The notes under the pieces: model-generated
The model's database searches: none
What the model was told of the DNA's origin: nothing
The model's input: the letters and a program-made list of their open reading frames with translations, nothing else
Translations under genes and position numbers: made by a program
Origin: Vulcanimicrobiota bacterium
Lineage (GTDB): Bacteria > Vulcanimicrobiota > Vulcanimicrobiia > Vulcanimicrobiales > Vulcanimicrobiaceae
DNA length: 5,725 nt
NCBI GenBank assembly: GCA_019245995.1
Contig: JAFAQW010000309.1
Coordinates: forward strand, 1 to 5,725
Direction of reading: 5' to 3'
Shown here: in pieces, positions 1 through 5,375 of the stretch
Layout of the letters: every line of letters begins with the position of its first letter
Position numbering within the stretch: position 1 is the stretch's first letter

Positions 1-330
1 TCGATGGTGACCGATCCGTTGAAGATTCGGCGTGGGGATCCGGGGCGGCCGGAGATCTGCCCACTCTTCGCGTTGTGGCGGTTCGTGAATCCCTTGCGCG
101 TCGACGGCGTCGCGGCGGAATGCCGCTCCGGAGCGCTGGGTTGCGTCGAAGACAAAGGCCACTTCGCCGAACAGCTCAACGCATATCTGCGCCCGATCCG
201 CGAGCGCTACGCAAGCTACATCGCGGAGCCGGCGCGGATCGAAGAAATCATCGCCGACGGGACCGAGCGCACCCGCGAGGTGGCCGCCGGCGTGCTTGCG
301 GGGGTGAAACGCGCGATGAAACTCGTTTAG
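1..330 (+). CDS. trpS: Tryptophanyl-tRNA synthetase, C-terminal part (5' end outside window)
   Basis: This is the last 109 codons of a gene that enters from the left edge in frame from base 1 and ends with TAG at 328-330. The enzyme charges tRNA-Trp with tryptophan using ATP in the cytoplasm. The visible part starts with MVTDPLKIRRGDPGRPEICP, the segment that follows the KMSKS loop in bacterial TrpS. It then has the conserved ECRSGALGCVEDKGHFAEQLNAYL-type stretch around residues 40-62 (key residues C40, C47, K51, N59). It closes with the usual PIRERY...I..I..DGTERTREVA helices. The Rossmann core, HIGH and KMSKS motifs lie outside the window, so the ATG at 4-6 is an internal methionine and not the start. 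The end looks intact and of normal length. The gene converges on the small membrane-protein ORF, with 10 bp between the two stops. Family assignment is firm; the partial state is due to the window edge. Confidence 0.95.
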   Translation, partial: SMVTDPLKIRRGDPGRPEICPLFALWRFVNPLRVDGVAAECRSGALGCVEDKGHFAEQLNAYLRPIRERYASYIAEPARIEEIIADGTERTREVAAGVLAGVKRAMKLV

Positions 331-340
331 ACCGGCCCGC

Positions 341-514
341 CTAGTTGACGGAGGGCGGACGCGGCGGCAGCCGCCGGAACGCGATGGCGAGCGGCGCTCC
401 CAAAATCAGCAAGAACGGAAAGAAGAATACGTGGCCGCGCGACAGCGCGTACACGACCGCGGCGGCAAGCAGCATCAGCAGCGCCGCCACGGCGACGCGT
501 ACGCCTATCGCCAT
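341..514 (-). CDS. Small two-helix membrane protein, 57 aa, hypothetical
   Basis: I read this ORF directly on the - strand: ATG at 514-512, TAG at 343-341. It begins MAIGVRVAVAALLMLLAAAV. It has two hydrophobic segments, about residues 5-24 and 28-47, separated by a short polar turn (LSRGH). A basic, proline-rich tail follows (FRRLPPRPPSVN). This is the layout of a small inner-membrane hairpin protein; the tail is probably cytoplasmic by the positive-inside rule. I do not recognise a named family. Its ATG overlaps the last 10 bases of the upstream 52 aa ORF, and only a distant GGAAAGG (528-534, 13 nt away) could serve as ribosome site, so translation is probably coupled. An in-frame stop (578-580) lies upstream and no other ATG, GTG or TTG comes between, so this start is the only one available. 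The hydrophobic pattern argues that this frame, not its shadows, is the real one. Function unknown. Confidence 0.6.
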   Translation of the reverse strand: MAIGVRVAVAALLMLLAAAVVYALSRGHVFFFPFLLILGAPLAIAFRRLPPRPPSVN

Positions 515-663
515 TCGGCCGCGCCGGCCTTTCCGCGCGGGTCGAGCTCGTGCCGGCGCGGCGCGCCCGCCGGAAAATCAACCGAAGGATGGGCCTCTAT
601 CCACTGCATTTCGGGCGTGTTCGCGCGCGCATAAATGCCGATGACGCTGATCTGTTCAGCCAT
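505..663 (-). CDS. Small hypothetical protein, 52 aa, between aminotransferase and membrane protein
   Basis: This ORF runs from ATG at 663-661 to TAG at 507-505 and begins MAEQISVIGIYARANTPEMQ. It is hydrophilic, with a possible short beta strand at the start (ISVIGIYA), an acidic/aromatic middle (W21, IEAHPSVDF) and a basic, proline- and glycine-rich end. There is no signal peptide, membrane segment or motif I recognise. Support comes from context. It starts 20 bp after the aminotransferase stop, has a GAGG ribosome site (674-677) 10 nt before its ATG, and ends by overlapping the start of the 57 aa membrane ORF by 10 bp. Together the two ORFs tile the whole gap between the aminotransferase and trpS, which is what a real small-gene operon tail would do in a compact genome. 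It could still be a chance ORF in GC-rich DNA. A functional link to the aminotransferase or to the membrane protein is only inferred from position. Confidence 0.5.
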   Translation of the reverse strand: MAEQISVIGIYARANTPEMQWIEAHPSVDFPAGAPRRHELDPRGKAGAAEWR

Positions 664-673
664 TCACGCGGTG

Positions 674-677
674 CCTC
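674..677 (-). promoter_or_regulatory. Ribosome binding site of the 52 aa ORF
   Basis: The - strand reads GAGG here, 10 nt before the ATG at 663-661 and just after the aminotransferase TAA (686-684). Spacing is on the long side of normal. It is the main sequence support for translation of the small ORF. Confidence 0.4.
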
Positions 678-683
678 GGGGGC

Positions 684-1880
684 TTAGCGCGCAAACTTCG
701 GCAGCGTCTTCGCGATGGACTCCAGCGCCCAGTCGATGTCGTCGAGCGATGCGGCGTAGGAGAAGCGCAGATAGCCTTTGCCGGCCGCGCCGAACGACGA
801 ACCGCCGCCGCAGGCGACGCCGCCTCCTTCGAGCAGGAACTTCGCCAGGCCGCGGTCGTCGTCGGTGACCGAAGCGACGTTGGGAAAGGCGTAAAACGCG
901 CCTTCGGGGAGGAGACACGAGATGCCGGCAATCTGGTTGAGGCCGTTCACCAGCCGGTCGCGACGCGTACGGAAGATCTCGTTCATGCGTGTCACGGGCT
1001 CGTCCGGCCCCGCGAGCGCGGCGATGCCCGCCATCTGCACGAACGCGGCCACGCAGCTGAACGTGTTGTTGTTGAACAGCGTCACCGTTCGCGCGAGGCG
1101 CTCGGGCATGATGGCGTAACCCAGGCGCCAGCCCGTCATGGCGTACGCCTTCGAAAAGCCGTCAACGACGATCGTACGTTCGCGCATGCCTGGAAGCGAG
1201 GCTATCGAGACGTAGGGGCTGTCGAGATAGAAGTTCCGGCTGTAAATCTCGTCGGCCAACACCAAAAAATCGAACCGTTGCGCGAGCTGGGCGATGAATT
1301 CCAGATCGCTCTTCGTCAAAACGCCGCCCGTCGGATTATGCGGCGAGTTGATCACGACGACTTTCGTCTTTGCCGAGACCCGGCGCTCCAGTTCTTCGAG
1401 GTCCATCCGCCAGTTGCGCGATTCTAAGAGCGGAATCGCGTGGATCTTTGCGTCGAGATAGCTCGCGGCCGAGGCGTAGGCCGGATAGGCCGGGTCGAAG
1501 TACACGAACTCATCGCCGGGATCCAGCAGAGCGCTCAACGTGTTCCAGATGGCCGGTTTTGCCCCCGGCGCGATCACCACGTTGTGGGCCTCCCAGCCCG
1601 GCGCGATCCCACGAAACCGGCTTGCATACTCGGCGATCGCCGCTCGCAACGACGGCATGCCGCTCGACGGCGTGTAATGCGTGTGATTATCGTACAGCGC
1701 GTCGACGGCGGCCTTTTTGATGTGCTCGGGCGTATCGAAATCGGGCTCGCCGATCTCCATGTGCACTACGCGCCGTCCTCGCGCTTCGATTTCACGCGCG
1801 CGAGCGAGAATCTCAAAGGCGTTTTCCGACCCCAGGCGCGCGACGGCCGCTGCGAGACGATCTTCATGTACTGCGAGCAT
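684..1880 (-). CDS. Class I/II pyridoxal-phosphate aminotransferase (aspartate aminotransferase-like), 398 aa
   Basis: Fold-type I PLP enzyme that moves an amino group from an amino acid to a 2-oxo acid (typically Asp or an aromatic/neutral amino acid with 2-oxoglutarate) in the cytoplasm. In the 398 aa numbering the visible landmarks are: the N-terminal IGEPDFDTPEHI substrate segment near residues 43-54; NSPHNPTGG with the cofactor-ring Asn182; LADEIYS with Asp210 (pyridine nitrogen) and Tyr213; DGFSKAYAMTGWRLGY with the Schiff-base Lys244 and phosphate-binding Arg252; PEGAFYAFPNV; and YLRFSYA with the substrate carboxylate Arg372. All catalytic residues are present and the length is normal for the AAT I-gamma group. 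I chose ATG 1880-1878 because GGAGG (1886-1890) sits 5 nt before it. The ATG 12 bp further upstream (1892-1890) overlaps that site and lacks its own. Exact substrate cannot be read from sequence, so no symbol is given. It is followed after 20 bp by two small ORFs, probably in the same transcript. Confidence 0.93.
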   Translation of the reverse strand: MLAVHEDRLAAAVARLGSENAFEILARAREIEARGRRVVHMEIGEPDFDTPEHIKKAAVDALYDNHTHYTPSSGMPSLRAAIAEYASRFRGIAPGWEAHNVVIAPGAKPAIWNTLSALLDPGDEFVYFDPAYPAYASAASYLDAKIHAIPLLESRNWRMDLEELERRVSAKTKVVVINSPHNPTGGVLTKSDLEFIAQLAQRFDFLVLADEIYSRNFYLDSPYVSIASLPGMRERTIVVDGFSKAYAMTGWRLGYAIMPERLARTVTLFNNNTFSCVAAFVQMAGIAALAGPDEPVTRMNEIFRTRRDRLVNGLNQIAGISCLLPEGAFYAFPNVASVTDDDRGLAKFLLEGGGVACGGGSSFGAAGKGYLRFSYAASLDDIDWALESIAKTLPKFAR

Positions 1881-1885
1881 CCCAA

Positions 1886-1890
1886 CCTCC
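1886..1890 (-). promoter_or_regulatory. Ribosome binding site that fixes the aminotransferase start
   Basis: The - strand reads GGAGG followed by TTGGG and then ATG (1880-1878), a near-ideal Shine-Dalgarno with 5 nt spacing. It overlaps the alternative upstream ATG (1892-1890), which argues for the shorter protein. Confidence 0.7.
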
Positions 1891-1892
1891 AT

Positions 1893-2193
1893 CTTTTATC
1901 GTTCTCAAGCCGCGCGTTGCTGCGCGGGCCACCCTGCAAGGGCGGCGAAACGTCCTCGCGTCATGCGCCCGCCTGAAAACGCTCGTCGTTTCGCCCGAGC
2001 GTGAGTTGGAACCTGGAACGACGGTGCGCGCGACTTTGATGTATCTCGTCGGTAGCGGACGTAATCGATGGAAACGATCTCGAAGACGAGCACGGTGTAA
2101 CTCGCCTCGCACGGTATCTGGCGCAGGATCCCGGCGAACGCAGCGGCCGGATCGCCGCGACGATCGAGCTGCTCGCCAAACCCCTCGTCGGCG
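1893..2193 (-). other. Gap of about 300 bp between mrdA and aminotransferase; no confident gene, possible gene remnant
   Basis: No confident gene lies here. The - strand frame ending with TGA at 1905-1907 is open back to an in-frame stop at 2247-2249 inside the mrdA end. It reads sensibly between about 2185 and 2045 (for example GDPAAAFAGILRQIP, then VLVFEIVSIDYVRY), with mostly G or C in third positions. The only possible start in it is a GTG at 2093-2091, with just a distant GAGG (11 nt). That would give 62 aa, whose second half becomes Arg/Ala-rich and unconvincing. Another - strand frame ends plausibly at 1961 (LGRNDERFQAGA). A frameshifted or decayed small gene is possible, as is plain untranslated leader of the aminotransferase. 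The + strand register opposite is also open but has no start and would run antisense into mrdA. I saw no convincing sigma-70 promoter or U-tract terminator. Confidence 0.3.
1910..1946 (-). other. Two adjacent small hairpins in the aminotransferase leader
   Basis: CCGCGC (1910-1915) pairs with GCGCGG (1922-1927) around a 6 nt loop. Next to it, GCC-A-CCC (1928-1934) pairs with GGG-C-GGC (1940-1946) with one mismatch and a 5 nt loop. In the mRNA they lie about 20-55 nt before the ribosome site of the aminotransferase. Neither is followed by a U-run, so this is not a clear intrinsic terminator. Such short GC stems can arise by chance in DNA of this composition; a leader-structure or weak terminator role is only a possibility. 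Confidence 0.2.
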
Positions 2194-4047
2194 TTAGCCC
2201 TTCTTTCGAAAGTATTGCACGAGGATCTGACGTGCGATCGGGGCGGCTACCGTTGCGCCGTAGCCGCCGCTGCGATCGACGAAGACCGCGAGCGCCACGC
2301 GAGGGTGGTTCGTCGGAGCCCACGCGATGAACCACGTCGTATTCGGTCCGTTGCCGCCTTGCGTTTCCGCCGTGCCGGTCTTGCCGGAAAAGGGAAGCCC
2401 GTCGATCGCTAGCCCGTACGCCGTGCCTCCCGGATCGGTCACGCGCGCCATCCCTTCGCGCACGGCGGCGAGCGCCTGCGGCGTCACCGGCACGCGCCGA
2501 ATGACTTGCGAGGAGAAGCGTCTGATCAGACGTCCGCTCGGAGTGCGGATTTCGCGTACGATCTGCGGACGATAGAGCGTCCCGCCGTTGATGACGGCGG
2601 AGGCGACGTTGACCATTTGCAACGGGGTGGCTTGCATCGCGCCCTGCCCGATGCCCAAAAAGCACGCTTCGCTGGGTTCCATGGGAACGCCGAACATGCG
2701 CTGTTCCCACGCATTGGTCGGCCAATTGCCTTCGTTCTCCCCCGGCAGATCGATGCCGGTTTTGGCGTCGAGGCCGAAGGCCAACGCGTACTTGCGCAGC
2801 CGTCCGTTGCCGAGCCACCACGCCAACCGAAAGAAATAACCGTCGCTGGAAGCCGCGAGGGCCGGCACGAACGTCGTGCGGCCCAGTCCACCTGCGGCGA
2901 TGTCGCGAGCGTAATATCCGCCGCAATCCCAGCCGCCGGAATCGTAGATCACTTGATTGACGCGCACGACCCGTTCCGTCAACGCAGCGGAACCGGTGAC
3001 CATCTTGAAGGTCGAGCCCGTGGGCGTCGCGGCGGCGATCGCCCGATCGAAGAGCGGCTCCGAGGGATCGGTAAGATCGCGGGCGATGCGTTTGTACCGC
3101 TCGCCGGCGAAGTCGTTGGGGTCGTAATTCGGATAGCTGGCCAATGCGAGCACGTTGCCGTTCCAGGGATCCTCGGCCACGACGGCGCCCGACAGCGAGC
3201 CCCGGCCGAGCGAATGAATCTCCTGCGCGAGCGCCGCCTCAGCCGTTTCCTGCAAGCGCCAATCGATGTTGGTGATCAGCGTGTCGCCCGGTATGGGGCT
3301 ACTCGCCGAAAGCTTGATGTTGGAAACAACCGCACCCGTTGCGTCCACGACGACGCGCTGGCCTCCGGGCCTGCCCCGCAGGTACGCGTCGTACGAATAC
3401 TCGAGCCCATCCTTGCCGATGACGTCGTTCGGCGAATAGCCCCGATATTTGAGGCGTTCGTACTCTTCTTGCGTGATCGCACCGACATATCCGATCAAGT
3501 GCGAGGCGAGCGACCCATGCGGATAGTTGCGAACCGGCTGAACCTCCAAATCGACGCCGGGCAGATCCGCTAATCGCTCGGAAAGGCGCGCCACCGCCGC
3601 GACTGGCAGATCGCGTTGCAGAATCACGGGCCCGTAGGGCTCGTTACGCACGACGTCGCCAAACGTTTGATACGTGACGCCGCGGTGATGGAGCAGCCGG
3701 TACCATAACTCGGCCGGCGCAACGTCGACGATGGCGCCGAGCGTCGTCATCTCGTGCGCGGGATCCGCGATCTCGGAGGGAATCAGTGCGACGACGAACG
3801 ACGGACGGCTGCGCGCCAGCACGGCGCCGTGGCGATCGTAAACGACCCCGCGCGGCGCCGCGACGGGAATGAGCCTGATCTGATTCTCTTGCGCCGCGGC
3901 ACGATATCGCTCGCCGTGCACGATGGAAACGAACGCCAGGCGCACGACGATGGCGACGAGCGAAAGAGCGAGGACAACGATGAAACCGGCAACGCGCCAT
4001 CCCGGCGCGCGCCAGGGCGTGCGCCGAGGCGGCGGCCGAAGGATCAT
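2194..4047 (-). CDS. mrdA: Penicillin-binding protein 2 (class B PBP, peptidoglycan D,D-transpeptidase), 617 aa
   Basis: This membrane-anchored transpeptidase cross-links new peptidoglycan during elongation as part of the rod complex with MreC, MreD and RodA. Domains in order: short basic N-terminus; one membrane helix at about residues 19-41; the class B pedestal beginning NQIRLIPVAAPRGVVYDRHG (55-74), with HLIGYVG and the KDGLEYSYD/LRGRPG segment (183-228); then the transpeptidase domain from about 255. The active site shows GSTFK with nucleophile Ser345 and Lys348, an SSD version of the SxN motif (Ser400-Asp402), and GKTGT (Lys556-Gly558). Length is normal for PBP2. The start is ATG 4047-4045, whose last two bases are shared with the mreD stop (ATGA, 4 bp overlap). 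The frame stays open upstream to 4521, but that part is the arginine-rich shadow of mreD and is rejected. No Shine-Dalgarno is visible, which fits coupling to mreD. rodA, its usual glycosyltransferase partner, does not follow. Confidence 0.95.
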   Translation of the reverse strand: MILRPPPRRTPWRAPGWRVAGFIVVLALSLVAIVVRLAFVSIVHGERYRAAAQENQIRLIPVAAPRGVVYDRHGAVLARSRPSFVVALIPSEIADPAHEMTTLGAIVDVAPAELWYRLLHHRGVTYQTFGDVVRNEPYGPVILQRDLPVAAVARLSERLADLPGVDLEVQPVRNYPHGSLASHLIGYVGAITQEEYERLKYRGYSPNDVIGKDGLEYSYDAYLRGRPGGQRVVVDATGAVVSNIKLSASSPIPGDTLITNIDWRLQETAEAALAQEIHSLGRGSLSGAVVAEDPWNGNVLALASYPNYDPNDFAGERYKRIARDLTDPSEPLFDRAIAAATPTGSTFKMVTGSAALTERVVRVNQVIYDSGGWDCGGYYARDIAAGGLGRTTFVPALAASSDGYFFRLAWWLGNGRLRKYALAFGLDAKTGIDLPGENEGNWPTNAWEQRMFGVPMEPSEACFLGIGQGAMQATPLQMVNVASAVINGGTLYRPQIVREIRTPSGRLIRRFSSQVIRRVPVTPQALAAVREGMARVTDPGGTAYGLAIDGLPFSGKTGTAETQGGNGPNTTWFIAWAPTNHPRVALAVFVDRSGGYGATVAAPIARQILVQYFRKKG

Positions 4048-4586
4048 TGTCGCGATGGACTGGCGCGACGGACGATCAGCATCGCGGCCACCATCACCAG
4101 TGCGTTGAAGACGCTTTGGAGTACGGCTTCGTGGAAGTGCAGGGTCCCGAGGCCGGGCGGATACCCGGCGAGGCTGGCCGCACCCCAATACAGCACCGAC
4201 CGAATCAGCGTGGCAACGAGCGTGATGGTCACCACCAAGGGCACGGAATCGGCGAAGAATCCTCGCGATAAGACGCTGGCAAGCATCGCGCTCGCGGCCG
4301 TTGCGATCATCCACGCCGCCCCCGTGCCGGCCGACAGCGCGTCTTCGCAGAGACCCGCAACCAGTCCGAAAAGCGTGGCCCGCCACGTATCTACCCGGAT
4401 CGCGTACCATAACACGACGGCGAAGACCACGCTCGGAACCACTCCGCGCAGCGACAGATAATGAACCACCGTGGATTGCGCCACTAGCGACGCGCCGAGC
4501 CACGCGGCCGCGACGTACCACGGCGGCCCTACGAACGGCGCGACGTGCGGCTTAGCGCGGTATGACGACAACTCGATCGAGCGCAT
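4044..4586 (-). CDS. mreD: Rod shape-determining protein MreD, 180 aa
   Basis: Integral membrane part of the elongation complex that works with MreC and stimulates PBP2/RodA-dependent wall synthesis. After a polar N-terminus of about 20 residues there are five or six hydrophobic segments, near residues 23-42, 46-63, 70-87, 91-108, 114-138 and 154-172. The middle carries the typical MreD pattern, PSVVFAVVLWYAIR followed by LFGLVAGLCEDALSAGTG, where the Gly-rich helix ending in Glu81-Asp82 is characteristic. Sequence conservation in this family is low, so position between mreC and mrdA is part of the identification. The chosen ATG (4586-4584) has GGTGGA 5 nt before it and lies inside the mreC end, giving a 35 bp overlap. 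A TTG at 4571-4569 would shorten the overlap but lacks an obvious site. The stop overlaps the mrdA start (ATGA). Confidence 0.9.
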   Translation of the reverse strand: MRSIELSSYRAKPHVAPFVGPPWYVAAAWLGASLVAQSTVVHYLSLRGVVPSVVFAVVLWYAIRVDTWRATLFGLVAGLCEDALSAGTGAAWMIATAASAMLASVLSRGFFADSVPLVVTITLVATLIRSVLYWGAASLAGYPPGLGTLHFHEAVLQSVFNALVMVAAMLIVRRASPSRQ

Positions 4587-5325
4587 TCAAATCCACCGCG
4601 GGTTTTAGGACCACGCTTTGATAGAGGCTCGTCGCACCTCGGTCGATCGCGACGACGGTGCCGATCGGAATGCCGGAGTGGAACGACCGGCCCTCGCCGG
4701 TCACGACGACATCGCCGGTGCGCAAGACCGCGTCCTGTGGAAGGTACTCGACGACGATGCTCGCGAGATTGCCCCGCGCGATCCCCCACCAGCGCCGTCG
4801 CTGCACGACCGCGGGGATGCGGCTCGCGTAGTCGTTGGCGAGAAGCACGGTGCTGCTCAAGGGGCGGACGTCGATCACGCGGCCGACGATACCCTCGGCG
4901 GCGACGACGCCGTCGTTACGCGCGACGCCGGCGCGTGCTCCCCTGTCGATCGTCACGGCTCGCGACTCGTTTTCCGGCGGAAAGCCGACGACACGCGCCT
5001 CGATGCCGTGATAGAGATCGACGATGGGGCGAACCGACGTTTCGGCGGCGTATGCGGCCGCGAGCTCGTGTAAACGGGCGTTTTCTTGGACCAGCCGCGC
5101 TTCCCGCGCGCGCAGCGCTCGATTCTGCGCGCTCAATCCGGGTATCGACACGATGGCGCTCGCGCCGGTGCGGACGCCACCGATCGCGGCGGAGACGAGC
5201 GTCTGCGCGACTCCGACGACCGACCCCGCCGCGGCTGAAACCGGACTCGCCGTTCCTGCGCGTTGCGCGCCGATCTGGAGCAGCGCAAGTAGCGCGGCCC
5301 CGATGATGATCGCAATGAGCGCCAA
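4552..5325 (-). CDS. mreC: Rod shape-determining protein MreC, 257 aa from TTG (probably longer at N-terminus)
   Basis: Bitopic membrane protein whose periplasmic part joins MreD and PBP2 in the elongation complex. From the TTG at 5325-5323 it shows a membrane helix (about residues 2-19), a coiled-coil-like helix (about 66-95; AQNRALRAREARLVQENARL), and then the double beta-barrel MreC domain. That domain has the hallmark RVVGFPPENESRAVTIDRG (111-129), GVVAAEGIVGRVIDV, and late GDVVVTGEGRSFHSGIPIGT. It ends with TAA at 4554-4552. TTG is the first conventional start available, but it has no ribosome site. The frame continues upstream through FTYRDERRL, the usual cytoplasmic N-terminus of MreC, back to an in-frame TAA at 5367-5365. 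An AAGAGGT (5360-5366) stands 5 nt before ATC codon 5355-5353, so true initiation may be at ATC 5355 or 5358, giving 267-268 aa. Identity is firm; the start is not. Confidence 0.92.
   Translation of the reverse strand: MALIAIIIGAALLALLQIGAQRAGTASPVSAAAGSVVGVAQTLVSAAIGGVRTGASAIVSIPGLSAQNRALRAREARLVQENARLHELAAAYAAETSVRPIVDLYHGIEARVVGFPPENESRAVTIDRGARAGVARNDGVVAAEGIVGRVIDVRPLSSTVLLANDYASRIPAVVQRRRWWGIARGNLASIVVEYLPQDAVLRTGDVVVTGEGRSFHSGIPIGTVVAIDRGATSLYQSVVLKPAVDLNALDRVVVIPR
4592..4597 (-). promoter_or_regulatory. Ribosome binding site for mreD inside mreC
   Basis: The - strand reads GGTGGA, then TTTGA, then the ATG of mreD at 4586-4584. It is embedded in the last codons of mreC (Val-Asp-Leu). 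It supports the ATG start and thus the 35 bp gene overlap. Confidence 0.45.
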
Positions 5326-5359
5326 CAGCCGGCGTTCGTCTCGATACGTAAAGATGATG

Positions 5360-5366
5360 ACCTCTT
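5360..5366 (-). promoter_or_regulatory. Likely ribosome binding site upstream of mreC, facing ATC codons
   Basis: The - strand reads AAGAGGT, followed by C and two ATC codons (5358-5356 and 5355-5353). It is 35 nt from the TTG at 5325, too far to serve that codon. It suggests that translation of mreC starts at one of the ATC codons, or that an ATG was lost or misread here. Confidence 0.45.
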
Positions 5367-5375
5367 ACGCGGCGT

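Noticed and set aside
327..581. 84-codon - strand Arg-rich frame
   Set aside because: Overlaps the trpS end and is out of frame with the two small ORFs, which show better composition, ribosome site and tiling.
1440..1976. 178-codon open frame on the + strand
   Set aside because: Mostly antisense to the aminotransferase, whose catalytic residues are intact. No domain or ribosome site supports it.
2040..2210. + strand frame with helix-like residues (for example LARYLAQDPGERSGRI)
   Set aside because: It has an in-frame TGA just upstream, no ATG, GTG or TTG in the plausible part, and would run antisense into mrdA. It is in codon register with the - strand frame, which probably explains its appearance.
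1961..2926. 321-codon - strand frame overlapping mrdA
   Set aside because: Arg/Ser-rich shadow of the PBP2 transpeptidase domain in another frame. Only its last residues, past the mrdA end, were considered as part of the possible remnant.
2506..3573. 355-codon open frame on the + strand, antisense to mrdA
   Set aside because: It lies wholly opposite a PBP2 gene with all motifs intact. It has no recognisable domain, and long antisense frames are expected opposite GC-rich genes.
3754..4461. 235-codon + strand frame opposite mrdA and mreD
   Set aside because: Low-complexity Arg/Ala/Thr composition antisense to two well-supported genes.
4048..4521. N-terminal extension of the mrdA frame on the - strand (about 158 extra residues)
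   Set aside because: It is arginine-rich, lies entirely inside mreD in another frame, and precedes a classic PBP2 N-terminus and membrane helix at ATG 4047. The ATGA overlap with the mreD stop gives a better start.
4618..5073. 151-codon + strand frame opposite mreC
   Set aside because: Antisense in register with mreC, which has clear family motifs. Its Asp/Arg-rich content is what reverse-reading of that gene gives.
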